Below are positions 11,313 to 22,311 of a stretch of DNA of 64,000 bases, piece after piece; within the stretch, counting starts at the first letter, position 1; each line of letters opens with the position of its first letter. Below the pieces are notes generated by a model. The model was not told where the DNA came from. It was given only the letters and a program-made list of their open reading frames with translations, and ran no database searches. Source of the DNA: Thysanoteuthis rhombus. Taxonomy: Eukaryota; Mollusca; Cephalopoda; Oegopsida; Thysanoteuthidae. Location of the stretch: positions 36,306,485-36,370,484 of the forward strand of contig OY735211.1 of assembly GCA_963457665.1 (NCBI GenBank), written 5' to 3'. The position numbers and the translations under genes were made by a program.

Positions 11313-12000
11313 ATATCCGCAGATTTATTTTCACAGGGATTTATAAGTTGTTTGATAAAAATAATTGCTTAAAAAGAAACTATCCAGATATCATTTATTG
11401 AAATTATATTTTGAGTATAATATACATTAAATGCATACACATACATTGCCATAAATCTATGTTGCTGGATCCCTTTCAAGCACTGAATTTGAATTATGAT
11501 GATGATAATCTTATAATTTTAGACTGCTCACAGCACAGCTTGTACAATAGGAGGCTCAAAACCAAAAGTTTTGGGAATTTATACAGATTGATCAATCTGT
11601 ACATCTATCAACTTGCCTAGCATTTCCTGGGACTCATTTCATGCATCTCTTGAAATCACTCTACAAGCAAATAAAGAAGCTCATTTTCTATCAATTTTTT
11701 TTCTTTGAGAAATTCAGTTGGCACTTGAAGATCAAATAAAAATTATGTTTAGAACTTTATTGAATGCTTGGAATTTCAATAGAGTTCTAATGATGGCAGT
11801 ATATATTAAAGTTACTATTATGATAAATTTCATTTGAGTTGTTAAAGTATCTTCATCCTATTAAATTCAATTTAAAAAAAATATATGGTAATGATTGTGT
11901 ATAGTATTTGAACTAAGTAATGCCATTTTGAATATCTCAAGAACTAGTAGTGTGGCCTGAATTTAACTTGGAAACTAATCAAAGAGGACCTTACTGCACA
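11313..12000. other. non-coding stretch, nothing recognised
   Basis: AT-rich DNA; a short frame near 11411-11620 appears to be chance. Confidence 0.5.
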
Positions 12001-13260
12001 TAGATGAATACGCACTCTCTTGTGGGGTTACACAGTTCATAATGATATCCCACTGAGTGAGCTTGTGGATTGTGTGACTGTCACATTCACAATCACTAAA
12101 TATGTCATTGTTACCATCTTATGCAGGATCTTTTCTAAAAGGAATTCTGATTTGGCTCCTGCGACTTCTGGCTTTTTCTGAAGAGATTTCAGACTGTGGA
12201 CAAGATTAACAAGAATGTGACATGGCAGCTGATGTTGATCACAACAGAGGACATTGCAGACTGTTGAAGTAAAAGGGATGCTGGTATAAGTGTGTATGGT
12301 CCCAAAGGGAGAACTATAAAGTGGAAGAAGGCACCATTTCCTTGAGTAGGCTATTTTTTCATTAATATTAAATGACTGGATACTTTCTGAACAGACCTCA
12401 TGTAATGACTATATGGTCAGGTAGATAAGGTCAAGTTGACTGAGATTATTTCTGTCTAGTAAGAAGGCATGGGGTCAAGGTAACATCTGCTGATTGGCCA
12501 GCATCAGTAGTTGGACCAAGGGGGTTCTCGTATCAACTGCAATTATTGTGAGGTAGGAGGCAAGCCAGCATGTGTGGCTATGGGAGATGCAGGGTAGGGT
12601 GGTACTTCTTGTTGCAATGTCCATTCAGCTGGCTTGGTGAATGGGGTACCAGGCTTGAGGAATTGATGAGAGGGTAGAATCAGGCAGGCTGTGCTAAAAG
12701 CATATGAGACTAAACCAAGTCCTATTTAGGCTGGTATTCTTTGTGGTACATGTCATCAGAGTGGTGCCTGAGATTGCAGTGAGTGCAGCTATGAGTGCTA
12801 TATGCTGGACAAACAGACCTCCTAATCCTAATAGGTGCTCTCGCATCCCGTCCTTTCTTTGTTCTGGGTTTTTGGTTTTGAGGTTTCTAGTGTTCTGTCT
12901 TTTGGAGCATTTATAGGAGTGGCTGGTTGCCTGAACTCCCTAGGACCCAGACTGTCTCTATACAGAGTGCTTCGCAGACTCCTTTGACTCGATGAACTTC
13001 AAGCACAGAAGGATCTGATTGGTTCATCTCTGTTGTCATATATCATGTAATACCATGCATGTCACCATAGGGTTTTCCTCTCAAACAGCAAGCTTCTTTG
13101 TGGCAGTAAGAACGATTTGTTTGTTACTGTCTGTGAGGCTGCCCCCATGTCAGCATCATCTTCCGTCTCATAGCCACATTCTAGTATCAGGCATCTTATT
13201 CTCAGCATAGTGAGGATTAGGGAGGTACTCTATTTAGTTCCAGCAACTTCAGGTTGATAT
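12001..13260. other. GC-richer unrecognised segment, possibly an old element
   Basis: Base composition is visibly richer in G and C than on either side. On the minus strand, about 12697-12944 stays open for some 80 codons with a basic stretch (KCSKRQNTRNLKTKN) followed by a hydrophobic one (QHIALIAALTAISG). The reading looks more like eroded coding DNA than random AT-rich DNA, but I cannot name a family, and the plus-strand frames here are its shadows. Confidence 0.3.
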
Positions 13261-13416
13261 GATCATAGATAAGTTGATTATTATTTATTCAGGATAATCA
13301 CATCCTGAAATGTAGAAAAATACTTTGTTAATATTTCTAATACATGCAATTGTTCTGTAGTTGGTTTTGAATGAGTTAATCAATTCTGTTACTGTGCATA
13401 AATAATACCATAATTT

Positions 13417-14179
13417 CATCATCAACAGTCTCTTAACATCTTTCATTGGACATTGACCTTCCCTAGGATTAGCCACACTTCTCTATTGTGGGCGTTGCAG
13501 AGCCAGTACATTCTGAATTTGTCCAGCTTGTCTCTCCATCTTGTATTCTGCAAGCCGCGGTTGTGCATGTGATCTCTGGGGATCCATGTCATGAGTCATG
13601 ATATCCTTTGGTTGTGTGCCATTCTTGCGACATGGCCAGCCCATTGCCATTTGAGTTTTTTAATGGATTTTGTGATGTCTGGGACTCCTGCTTGTTCCCA
13701 GATGTATTGTACTGTCTTGCGGTCTCTCTATGTGAGGTTGAGCATGATTCTTTCATGTGCATGCTGCATGCTTTGCGGGTCCGTCTCTTGGTTAGGTTTC
13801 ATATTTCAGCTCCATGAGTGACTATTGGGAGGATGCATTAGTTGTATACTCTTCTTTTTAAGATCAATGGGATCTTCTAGTTTTTGAAGGTTGAGTTTGC
13901 TCTGCCAAAGGCTTGCCATCCTAGGGTGTTTCTTTGCTTGATTTCTTTGTCTTTTGAAGGTCTCATGGAGATCCGTTGTCCTAGGTAGATGAAGTGTTCT
14001 ACTTTCTCCAGTTCTTTGTCCTTGATTTTGATCTTAGAGTTCTTAATTCCAATGTGATTGTTGCACATGATCTTGGTCTTGCTGAAATTTACGTGTAGGC
14101 TGACTTTTTTGCTCTCTTCATTTAGTTCATCTAGCATTAGTTGGAGGTTGTGTAGGTTCCCTGCAAAAAGGGCAATGTC
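13417..14179 (-). mobile_element. RTE-like LINE, 5'-truncated copy 2
   Basis: Minus-strand copy of the same element as 8182-9750. The open piece 13877-14137 reads LDELNEESKKVSLHVNFSKT, then KIMCNNHIGIKNSKI and YLGQRISMRP, nearly identical to the copy at 8.9 kb. The 3' part follows toward lower coordinates with HVARM-region codons in broken frame. It ends at 13417 in a TGATGATGA-type tail (seen as TCATCATCA on the + strand). The 5' truncation is abrupt just upstream of the motif C region, near the GACATTGCC codons at 14171-14179. The plus-strand frames 13591-13821 and 13608-13817 are shadows of it. Confidence 0.88.
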
Positions 14180-14309
14180 AAAATATAAAAAATTTCATGA
14201 ATGATTCATGTTAATTAGAATTTATTCATTAGCATAAGTTCCATCATTATTAATAACCGCCTACTAATGATTAGTAAACTTCATAACACCATTTTTGTAA
14301 AAGTCTTCC

Positions 14310-14880
14310 GGTTTGGAGGAAAAAATGTTGAGGGTATAGTTTCCATCTCTTCAAGTATTTCAAGAACTAGTCTAACAGGATAGTTCTGTTAACTTCAGAA
14401 TAAGTGACAGGCAGGTGGGGCAAAATCTGGAGACAGATGAGGGTGTGGAATTTTTTCCAGACGAGATTTTCAATCTTCTCAGGTGTGATTTTTGCTGTAT
14501 GAGCACTAGCTTAGTAAAACACTACATTTTTGTGATTGATCGAACTAGGCCGTTTTTTTTTTTTCAATGTAGGATTTAAAGGTTCTAACTGCTGCCCAAA
14601 GATGTCTGCTGCAATCATAAAATTGATGGGTTGCAACTTAAAATGAATCATGCCAATGCAATCTGTCCAAAAATGGTGAAATATTTTCACAAAACTGCAA
14701 AGAAGTGCAGATGTCCACCTTTACTTTCTGGTTGGTTTCTTTCAAATCATGGGGAACCAAATTTCTTTGTCCAGGCACCTTTCCAAATTGTTGCAGATGA
14801 TAGTGAACTATAGAATTGCTTGAATTCAATTTCTTTGCTAATTTTTCAACTGACAGCCACAGGCATATTGTCAATATTGA
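14310..14880 (-). pseudogene. mariner transposase fossil
   Basis: The open piece 14638-14874 reads KLAKKLNSSNSIVHYHLQQF, then GKVPGQRNLVPHDL and FLDRLHWHDSF. This matches the mariner order of helix-turn-helix, a WVPHEL-type linker (LVPHDL here) and the segment around the first or second catalytic Asp. Further along the minus strand, after stops, IPHPHLSPDFAPPACHLF (14400-14460) is the equivalent of the mariner HPPYSPDLAPSDYHLF block carrying the last catalytic Asp. Both recognised Asp positions survive, but several stops and a collapsed middle make the gene dead. The N-terminal DNA-binding region is largely lost, and I did not find the ~28 bp terminal inverted repeats. Confidence 0.85.
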
Positions 14881-16455
14881 AACATTCCATAGTGCAAAAG
14901 GTTAGGGACCCAAGATCCCTTAGATGACTTAATATCATATTTTGCAGTGATCTGGTCCTGAAAAAAATGCAATATAATGTGTTTTATGGTTAAGTATTAC
15001 CTATAGCAATCATATTCCACCCTTTGGCCACATTTATTTTTGTTGAATGGCATAGATAGAAATTTTCCATTATATTAGAATTATTAATAAGTAGAAGGTA
15101 CCTTATGACTTTAGAGTCAGTGAGTTTTGGGGAGTATAGAAAGTATTGCAAATATTGCAGGTATGAACAAGGATATTAATATCTAAATGTTGCATAAATG
15201 AATCTAAAGCCTGCATATGTACGAGAACTAATTATCTAAAAAATGCTCTGAAATTATCTGAAAAAAAAAATACCATTGTTGGTTGGTTCAAAATGACCAT
15301 AGAGACCAAAAAAAAACTCTTAAAAAAAAACAAACAACATTATTAGATGGTGCTACTGGGGTACTCATGCAAATTTTCAAGGTTGTAGCTCCCCTTCTGG
15401 AAAAAAGAGCTTCTGGAGACACAGATGCACAGACGAGCAAAGAGAGAAGAATTCGTAAACTACTTGGATGGTTGGTTGGCAGGGACTCTTGTGGGGCAAC
15501 AGTGATTCAATACAGAGGAAGCTGTATATTCTAAACCTGGATCATGTTATGAAACATCTATTGTTATCAAAACCAGTCCATCCTGAATTCTTTATTCATA
15601 ATGAATAGAAAATTGCTATAAATTTCATACCAATTTTTCATGTAAAGTTGTTTTTAACAATGAATTTAGTAGCATGACAATGAATTTCAACAATGAATGT
15701 GAATTTATAACAAAAAATGTGAATACATTGTTCCAATTTTTAAATGTGCTAGCATCTGTAGTACTGACTGCTGTCACTGACTGACTGACATACTGAAATG
15801 AGAATAACGTCTCTTGCTAGATCTTCAGACAAGAATACCGTACTTACATGAGTACAATGCAATCTCAATTATAATATGACACCCTCTTTTTGTAGCTAAA
15901 AATCAGTAATCTGTCTATGAATATTGTTATTTTTACACATTTTTATTGCTAACCTAAAGACTGATCTCAAAAAGTGGCTTCTTCTGTACAGGCATACCTC
16001 ATTCAGTATGGTTAAATTGTTCCAAAATTTTCCACACTTTTCAAAATTGTACTGTTTGAGGTCTTATAATTCTGTGTGTTTTTCTCTCAAATTATACTTG
16101 GTTACATTAATTTGCACAGCAATACTTTAGCTGTCTGTAGATTTTTCATTTTTCATTCATATTTTTAATTAGCTACCAATTCAACTTTTTAAAAATTTTC
16201 ATGTTGATTCCTTTTTAGGTAGGGTATACAAACAATAGTTTTAGGCATTAAAATAATAATCATGAAATGGGTATATCATGGGGGTTGTAGTACAGACCTC
16301 TTGTGAAATTGAAATTCTGCGAATAACTTTTGCCTCCACCCCGAATTGACACCTAATAAAAAGACTGAATCATATAAAGCTTAATTTTATCTTTGGAATC
16401 TTTGTGTCATTTGGAAGAAAGAAGATTGGCAAAAAATATGAGATAGAAATTATCT
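14881..16455. other. non-coding stretch, nothing recognised
   Basis: AT-rich DNA. The frame at 15283-15534 is Lys-rich and unremarkable. The right end merges into the older repeat described next. Confidence 0.45.
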
Positions 16456-16745
16456 GTGTACTCCCCACAAAACTACTGATATTTTTTTATATAGTTTGGC
16501 ACATTAATTAACATTAAACAAAACGTTTGCTGTAGATATTGGCGGTTGTAAATTTTTTGAATAATTTGATTATTTTTGAAAGTTTTATTCTTTCACTTTT
16601 TGCCCAACTCTGAGATTTTGATAACTATAATGCAACCATAAAATTAATCAAATATAATCAGTGAAAAAAATATGCTGAAAGTACATTTTTCTTTTCAATA
16701 GAGGCTTGTTTGTGAGTATGGAAGGCCAGAGAGGTTGAATCCTTT
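16456..16745 (-). repeat. left part of an older element interrupted by an LTR retrotransposon
   Basis: In reverse complement this matches the inside of the hAT-like element at 26.7-29.0 kb. CTTTTTGCCCAACTCTGAGA near 16600 pairs with the CTCAGAGTTGGCCAAAAAGT block near 28025, and CAATAGAGGC...GAGTATGGAAGGCCAGAG near 16700-16730 pairs with the block near 27885-27925. The match resumes at 19440, right of the retrotransposon. Confidence 0.6.
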
Positions 16746-16852
16746 ATGATTCTCCAGAAAGACAAACATTAATGTTCATTGCAAGTTGTGGTTTAGAATA
16801 ACTTTAGTAATCTCAACTTGCAGTTGTCTCCATCACTTGTTATTAATTCTGC

Positions 16853-17131
16853 TGTGTCTTTTGGCTTGTTGCTGGTTGTTTGTTATTGTTGGTTAGAAAC
16901 ACATTTGATTTCTGTGTTACTAGCAATAGAAAAGAAGGGGATAACAGAAAGACGTGCATTTAGGCTGAGGTTATTGAAAATGGGGCTCCCCCCTGGTGAC
17001 TTCTGTTTTGGACACAAGATTTGTGATCCCATTTCCGGCATACTCTGATTGATAGTTATTTTCCCTTCATTTGAAAGATGAAAAGAACTCACACGTAAAA
17101 ATATAAACAAAAAGAATTCATTAACGTTACA
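16853..17131 (-). repeat. 3' LTR (left copy)
   Basis: About 279 bp, with TG/CA ends. On the minus strand it follows a purine-rich run. Its outer end, TGTGTCTTTTGG, aligns with TGTGTCCTTTGG at 18958. Confidence 0.7.
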
Positions 17132-17146
17132 CCACTCACTTTTAAG
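17132..17146 (-). promoter_or_regulatory. polypurine tract of the LTR element
   Basis: On the minus strand AAAAGTGAGTGG directly abuts the 3' LTR, the position where plus-strand DNA synthesis is primed in LTR retrotransposons. Confidence 0.5.
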
Positions 17147-17590
17147 ATTGAATCAAATTTGAAATTTACTGTTTAATTGTATTTTTTGTTTAAAATTTAT
17201 TGTTTTTATTTGTATGATTCATTTGCTTGAGTCTGTTCAGTTGGTTTGTATTTTTTTATGTCTTTAGTCCATTCATTTGTGTGTATTATCATTCCATTTT
17301 TTTTCTTTAAAGGAAGTAGTGCATGTAATGGAGCTCTTGATTTTTTTTGTGTGTGTGTACAGAAGGTTGTGTTTATTTTATTCAAAGAGTTTCTTTTATG
17401 TGTTTGTAAATGGCAGTCAAGAATTAAAACAATTCAAAATTGATGCCGAAAAATTCTTTATTCAATGGTTGGTTGGTAGGAAGAGAAAGGTAGCTATTTT
17501 GGCCCACTGAAATGCCAGGATGCTTGCTTCCTGAAATTGGACCATATGGGCCAGTTTTTTCTGAGTGCGTCTATGTGGTAATGCTAGTTG

Positions 17591-17935
17591 TTATTGCTGC
17601 GAGGTGGATGTGTTGATGTCTTTATCTTTTGGATATTTTCTTTTTCCTCTTTCTCTTTTTTTTGGTGGGTATACCGCCAATCTCAGTGGTATTTTCCACA
17701 AGGAAGTCGGTGTTCTCTTCTGTCCTTGTGACTGGTCTAGACTGGTGTTGTCAGGGCATGGCATCATTCTTGCGGAAGTCTGATTTGGTTTTGGGAGTGT
17801 CTCAGTCAGTTCTCTACATTTCATGAGAATTGCAGCCAACTGATTTTCAACTTTTGTGAGGCGTTTCTTAGAGGAATTAAATTTCCTCTCTAATTTGAAA
17901 TGTTTTTGCTCCAATTCAGTTGCTAAGCTATCCAC
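17591..17935 (-). CDS. unrecognised frame inside the LTR element, coiled-coil-like with basic tail
   Basis: An open frame of 114 codons lies between the gag remnant and the 3' LTR. The first half is charged with heptad-like spacing (LATELEQKHFKLERKF, KKRLTKVENQLAAIL) and suggests a coiled coil. The last third is strongly basic (PPKKRERGKRKYPKDKD). Neighbouring minus-strand frames are also protein-like: 17969-18175, and another around 18160-18380 reading DHGCILRDNKAVQHMAINAI. None resembles protease, reverse transcriptase, RNase H or integrase. They may be parts of one decayed second gene carried by the element; the origin is unknown. Confidence 0.35.
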   Translation of the reverse strand: MDSLATELEQKHFKLERKFNSSKKRLTKVENQLAAILMKCRELTETLPKPNQTSARMMPCPDNTSLDQSQGQKRTPTSLWKIPLRLAVYPPKKRERGKRKYPKDKDINTSTSQQ

Positions 17936-18505
17936 TGCTACTATTATCTTTCAAACTTGGGTTCTGCATCACACCTCCACTTTATTAATCTTTGGTAGAT
18001 GGGAGTGTTTGCAATGTTTTAATTCTCTTGCATTTTCTTCATATAACGAGTCAGGCCATGTTACAGGGTTTTTGGTTGGTACAACACTTGAACATGTGAT
18101 TTGTATTGTTTTGGCTGCTTGACTAATAGCTGTGTTGTAGTTGACTCGTCTTGAGGTGGTTAACCTTTCCCTCAACTTTTCTTGGGGCGATGGGCCTTGC
18201 AGTCAAGTCATTAAGCAACAGATGGAGGCAAAATGGTTGATTTTTTGCTTTTATTGCATTAATGGCCATGTGCTGGACAGCTTTGTTGTCCCGTAGGATG
18301 CAGCCATGATCCTCCAGAATTTCTGCAGGTCTGCTGTGGTCGGTTGGAATAGTTGCTATTGAAACTATTCACATGTGCGCTGGTGCCTTGTTGAAAGTTA
18401 GCCATGTGTCGGATTTGTGAAGCTGTTGGCTATGTTGTCCTTGCATATCAATACAGATCCTGTTGGGACGCTTTGGAATTGATCAGTTCCCATTCCCTAA
18501 CTTTA

Positions 18506-18802
18506 TGCCATCTGCAGCCAGCAGTCATCTTCATGGAAGCTAGTGGTTGGGGCTAGGTTTTTCAATTCTGTATAAAAGTTATCTATATCATCTTATGTCT
18601 GCCAGAGCTGCCCCAAGACAAATTTCTGATACTCCATGTTTTGTTGAGGGTGGAAATAATTTTCAATCGCTTTGACTTGTCTGTCGAAGGGTGTCTTAAT
18701 TTCTCCTAGTGTGGCCTCCTCTGTTGGTAGTGATTCCACAATATCATTCATCTCATCACCTTCAAATATTAGAAGCCTTGCTTCCTGAAGTATATCATCC
18801 AT
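18506..18802 (-). pseudogene. gag-like remnant of the LTR retrotransposon
   Basis: It starts at an ATG ~155 bp inside the 5' LTR and reads MDDILQEARLL, FDRQVKAIENYFHPQQN and YQKFVLGQLWQT; after one TAA it continues DDIDNFYTELKNLA and SFHEDDCWLQ. The pattern of a Phe-Pro 'YF.P..N..YE...F' block followed by 'F...LK.LA..C.F' is that of the gypsy-type Gag capsid region. No CCHC zinc knuckle was found downstream. The in-frame stop and the truncation make it inactive. Confidence 0.65.
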
Positions 18803-18939
18803 GATGATCTGAGAGATGAAAAAAAAATTTTAATTGGCCGACCCATTTCCTGTCACCAGACAATTTTCCCCCTTGGATTTGCAGTCTTAGAACCATTTTC
18901 CTTTGTTCTGTTCTGGTGGGTTGTAACTGGGTGAATTTG

Positions 18940-18957
18940 AGATTCTTTGTCACCAGT
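18940..18957 (-). promoter_or_regulatory. primer-binding site of the LTR element
   Basis: On the minus strand, two bases after the LTR end (GACACA), the sequence TGGTGACAAAGAATC begins with TGG, as expected for the complement of a tRNA 3' CCA end. I cannot say which tRNA. Confidence 0.45.
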
Positions 18958-19213
18958 TGTGTCCTTTGGTTTGTTGCTGGTAAGAAACGTGTTTGGACTG
19001 TAGCGATAGAAATGGAGATGATAACAAAAAAAAAAAAAAAAGGCCAATAGTTTCCGACGAAAGACACTGATCATAGCTAGCGAGAATGGTCACTTCCATT
19101 TTGGACCCGAGACTCATGATCTAGTTTCAGGCATACTTTGTTCGGTAGTTATTTGCCTTATATGAGAATTTGCACATGAAAAATCTAAACAAATAAAATA
19201 CATGCTCTTCACA
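18958..19213 (-). repeat. 5' LTR (right copy)
   Basis: About 256 bp. On the minus strand it begins TGTGAAGAG and ends GACACA. It matches the left copy in ordered blocks. Confidence 0.7.
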
Positions 19214-19439
19214 AGTACGGTCAGGCATCGACTTGCGTCTGGGTTACGTTGTCCATTTCCCCTCAGAGAGTGGTAAGTAAAGGTGTATTAATACAGCCAT
19301 TTCTGTAAAATCGCATGTGTCCTGGTATCTTAGATAGTGTCTATTTCACCTCACTGTTCTTTCCATTCAGCAAGGAGAAATTAACAACTCTCATCCATTA
19401 CATTTCTTCCAATAAATCATTAGCTCAAACTTGCAAAGT
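19214..19439. other. unassigned stretch right of the LTR element
   Basis: Relatively rich in CG dinucleotides (for example TACGGTCAGGCATCGACTTG). No coding or repeat match was recognised. Confidence 0.4.
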
Positions 19440-19870
19440 GTTTTTTTTTTACCTTCTCCTTCTGTATCTGAAGAATTTGAAACAAACATGACGTATCAAA
19501 CTTTGCGGTTTTTGGTTTCTTGTTTATTTTTTTACTGATTGAAAAAGTCATTCGAGACACAATTCTGATAAAACGCCCATCAAGTTTTTCAAGTATTTAT
19601 TATTGTTATGCTTTCTGTAACTGAAGTTTAATTTTAATCTTAAACGAGAGTTTAATTACGCTTTCAACTGCCATTTTTCCCCAAAAGCTTGTCAATGAGC
19701 AACCAGCACCCATTATTGATGTTTTGCTGGTAAAATTAAACAAAATAGAAACACCGAATTAGGCCAACCTCGTTTCACGTTATTATCAATGGAAATTTGT
19801 TATTCTTTTTTTTTTTTTAGAACAAATATTTGGACTTTTTTCTTCCTAGCAAAAACAAGAAAAACTTGAG
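19440..19870 (-). repeat. right part of the older element interrupted by the LTR retrotransposon
   Basis: In reverse complement this matches 27530-27850. CCATTATTGATGTTTTGCTGG (19713 onward) equals the complement of the ACATCAATAATGG block near 27680. CAAATATTTGGACTTT...TAGCAAAAACAAGAAAAAC pairs with the block near 27545-27580. TTTTTCAAGT.TTTATTA and GAAAAAGTCATTC also align. Together with 16456-16745 it makes a second copy of that element in opposite orientation. Confidence 0.65.
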
Positions 19871-20885
19871 AATCTTTTCCAAAAAGTCCGTGAGAGTAGC
19901 TCCCCTTATTTGAAAAAAAAACAACAACAAAAAGGCAAATAATCGAATCCATGAATTTCAAGATCGTAAGATTAGAGGGACTGTTGTACTTTTCTTTTTT
20001 ATATTCTACCTTGTGACACGAGTATAATCCATATAACCTTGCCAAACCAGTCAGTTTATATCAGATTATTTATTTGTTCTTCTCTCCATCTTTCACATTA
20101 TTTCAAATATTATGATTTTTTTCTCCATTTCACAGCCATTTGGGTGGCGCAAATGACACCATGGTCAATGCTCTTTGATTTCCCTAAGAGAAAAAAATGA
20201 ATTATTGGTTTGATGATTGTTCAACTTCGAAAGAAATGAGCAAAAGAGATTAGTCTGTGCAAAGGATAGGGTTGTTATTTTCAGCATTTTTCCAGTTGAA
20301 AGTAGGAAGTAGCTTTGAATCAATGAAAAAGTTACTATTTAAAACATCTTGATAAATAAAATGAAATAAACTGTTTTCTGCATTAGCGTTAGTTTAAGAT
20401 AGAATTACATGATTGATTTGTGCAACAAAAACATGCTATAGCTCTGAAGTCTCAGAATAATTACACTTCGTAGCTATGTTAATCAAGTATAAACTTGTTA
20501 GATTAACAATAGATACATACTAAGTCAGGCACAAGGCCAAAATGTCAGAGCACCTGATGAGGATCAAACACAAAAATCATCATTCTATTGGGGGTGCGGA
20601 CAAAAATTGACACAAGAAAAAATTTCCCCCCTTGAAATACCAAGGGGGACAAAAAGTCTTCAGTTAGATTAAAACATAACAAAACTTCTAGTAATAGTAA
20701 CAGTATAGATGATTTTTAATGTGTCTTATTATCTAAATATATACTATTAAAGTTTATTTTGCATTCATTCTAAGAATTTTAAAATAAATTACATTTTATT
20801 GAATATTGTTCTCATTGGACCTCACGTACTAATCACACATTTTATTTTGATTCTGCATGTTTTTCTTTCATCAATGTTTAAAAAA
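19871..20885. other. non-coding stretch, nothing firmly recognised
   Basis: Part of it may continue the older element. The minus frame 19800-20045 is Lys/Phe-rich and not convincing. Confidence 0.4.
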
Positions 20886-20888
20886 CAT

Positions 20889-21010
20889 ACACTGTGGACC
20901 TGATATAACGAAGCTCGATTTAACTTGGATTCACTTCTAATGTGGTTTGAGCATGGCCCCCTGAAAAATCTTATGCATCGGGCCCATCAATGTTAAATTT
21001 GGTTGTCAGT
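20889..21010 (+). repeat. pogo-like element end, fragment
   Basis: CACTGTGGACCTGATATAACG followed by CTAATGTGGTTTGAGCATGG resembles the ends of small pogo/Tigger-type DNA elements ('..ACCCTGATATAACGAA..', from memory). A partner fragment in reverse complement lies at 53430-53475 (CATGCTCAAACCACATTATA, then TCAGGTCTACAG). A related TTATAACG-type block is at 21745-21810. Full ends and target duplications were not resolved. Confidence 0.45.
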
Positions 21011-21739
21011 GGCATAGAAGTTTTGAAATTAGAGAGGCCAGTCAGGTCAGTGTAAGCAACTCAAAAAAATATTTTTTGTACTAGTTTGACTGCAAAACAT
21101 TCCTAAAATTTAAAAAAATAGCCAGCAGCCACCAAATAGTTACGAAAGAATTGTCAAAAACATGCAAAATACAGAATTAGGTTACAATAACTGTAAAAAG
21201 GAAATGAATTAGCACAAAATAAGATGAATTAGACAAAAACATTCGCAGTCAATAAATGAAACTGATCATACCTTTTCATCTGTTGCTAAAAAGATTACTA
21301 ATGTATTGTCAGACTCCTACTCTTGAGTTGATTTTATTTTTCCATTTGATAACCATCAATCCCACCGCCCCCAGTGCATGGGATACAAAAAATCATTGAT
21401 ACTTGCTACGTATGTATATTTTTGTATATATTTCTGTCTTCCTGCCGGACTAGCCTAACCTTACCCCCACACCAATAGTTTCCTATTCATTTCTGCATAA
21501 TTTACAAGAGTCATTCAAGAAGATATTGGCAGGGGGGGGGGAGTCTTAATCCCCACTGGCTGTGCCAGTGTATATTATGTATATATACAGTAAATGATAC
21601 TAGAGTAATAGATTATTTTATATAATTTTGTAACTGTTTTCACTCACAGTCAGGAAATGACACCAAGCAATCTACAAGTAACAATGAGGAAAACTTGGAT
21701 CAAGGTTTGTAAGAATAAGAAATTTGTTACAACATGTAT

Positions 21740-21815
21740 TCACTTATAACGTGGTAGAAAATTATGGCCCCCAACCTCTGCGTTATAACAAATATACCGT
21801 CTATGTTTATTTTTT
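21740..21815. repeat. second TTATAACG-type transposon fragment
   Basis: CACTTATAACGTGGTAG, ATTATGGCCCCCAACC and GCGTTATAACAAATATACCG are the style of end seen in pogo-like elements that begin with a T/ACGGTATA..GTTATAACG pattern. Possibly the right part of the element starting at 20889; this is not proven. Confidence 0.35.
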
Positions 21816-22211
21816 TGATTTGATTTTTAAATTACTGTTTCAAAATGGAAAAATATCCAAAAATTTTTACAATGTTTTAGAATCTAGACATTTTAATTCC
21901 GTTTCTTTTTTGGGAAGGGGTAAGAGAAGACGGAAAGTTTAAGCAAATCTATGAAACCTGGTTAAAAAAATTTTCAGAAACAAACCAGGAATTAGAATTC
22001 AAAATTGCTTCGTTTTATTTTTCAATTTTGGATTCCTAAAAATAAAGTTAAACCTTAAAATTTATGATTAGAATATGAGGTCCAATAAAAACAAAATTCA
22101 TTACCATAGGGTTTATATTTTCAATTTTTGGAATGAATGCAAAAAAGCTTTAATAATATACAATTAGATATGAGACCTGTTAAAAAATCATTTATACTGA
22201 TACCAATTATT

Positions 22212-22311
22212 GCAACTAGACTCAAGCTGGGCACTCTTCTGCAGTGAGTAAATAAATGAACAATTGATTTATTCACTCAATGCTGAAGAGTACCCTGTCT
22301 GAGTTTAGTAG
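22212..22311. repeat. imperfect inverted repeat, ~45 bp arms
   Basis: CTCTTCTGCAGTGAGTAAAT on the left and its imperfect complement ATTCACTCAATGCTGAAGAG on the right surround a 9 nt loop centred near 22262. Similarity extends outward (ACTCAAGCTGGGCAC against the complement of GTACCCTGTCTGAGTT). The right arm runs into a tail shared with the SINE 320 bp downstream. Confidence 0.7.

Larger units (their letters stand above)
16853..19213 (-). mobile_element. short LTR retrotransposon, gypsy-like, non-autonomous
   Basis: Two direct repeats that start with TGTGTC and end with CA (16853-17131 and 18958-19213) bracket about 1.8 kb. On the minus strand the order is LTR, a TGG-starting primer-binding site, a gag-like frame, unrecognised frames, a purine-rich tract, LTR. 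The repeats share blocks such as TTTGGTTTGTTGCTGG/TTTTGGCTTGTTGCTGG, ATAGAAA...GGATAACA, TTTCAGGCATACT/TTCCGGCATACT and GATAGTTATTT/GGTAGTTATTT, but have clearly diverged, so the insertion is old. No protease, reverse transcriptase or integrase is visible, so it needed a helper. It sits inside an older repeat copy. No target duplication is apparent. Confidence 0.75.

Noticed and set aside
18795..19074. Two minus-strand frames at the right LTR
   Set aside because: They cross the LTR and primer-binding region and include a poly-Phe run from an A/T tract; no protein similarity.
20510..20600. Another possible hammerhead-like copy (CTGATGAGGATC)
   Set aside because: Only the CTGATGA word matches; no stem, GAAA box or AAGATGAG end follows.
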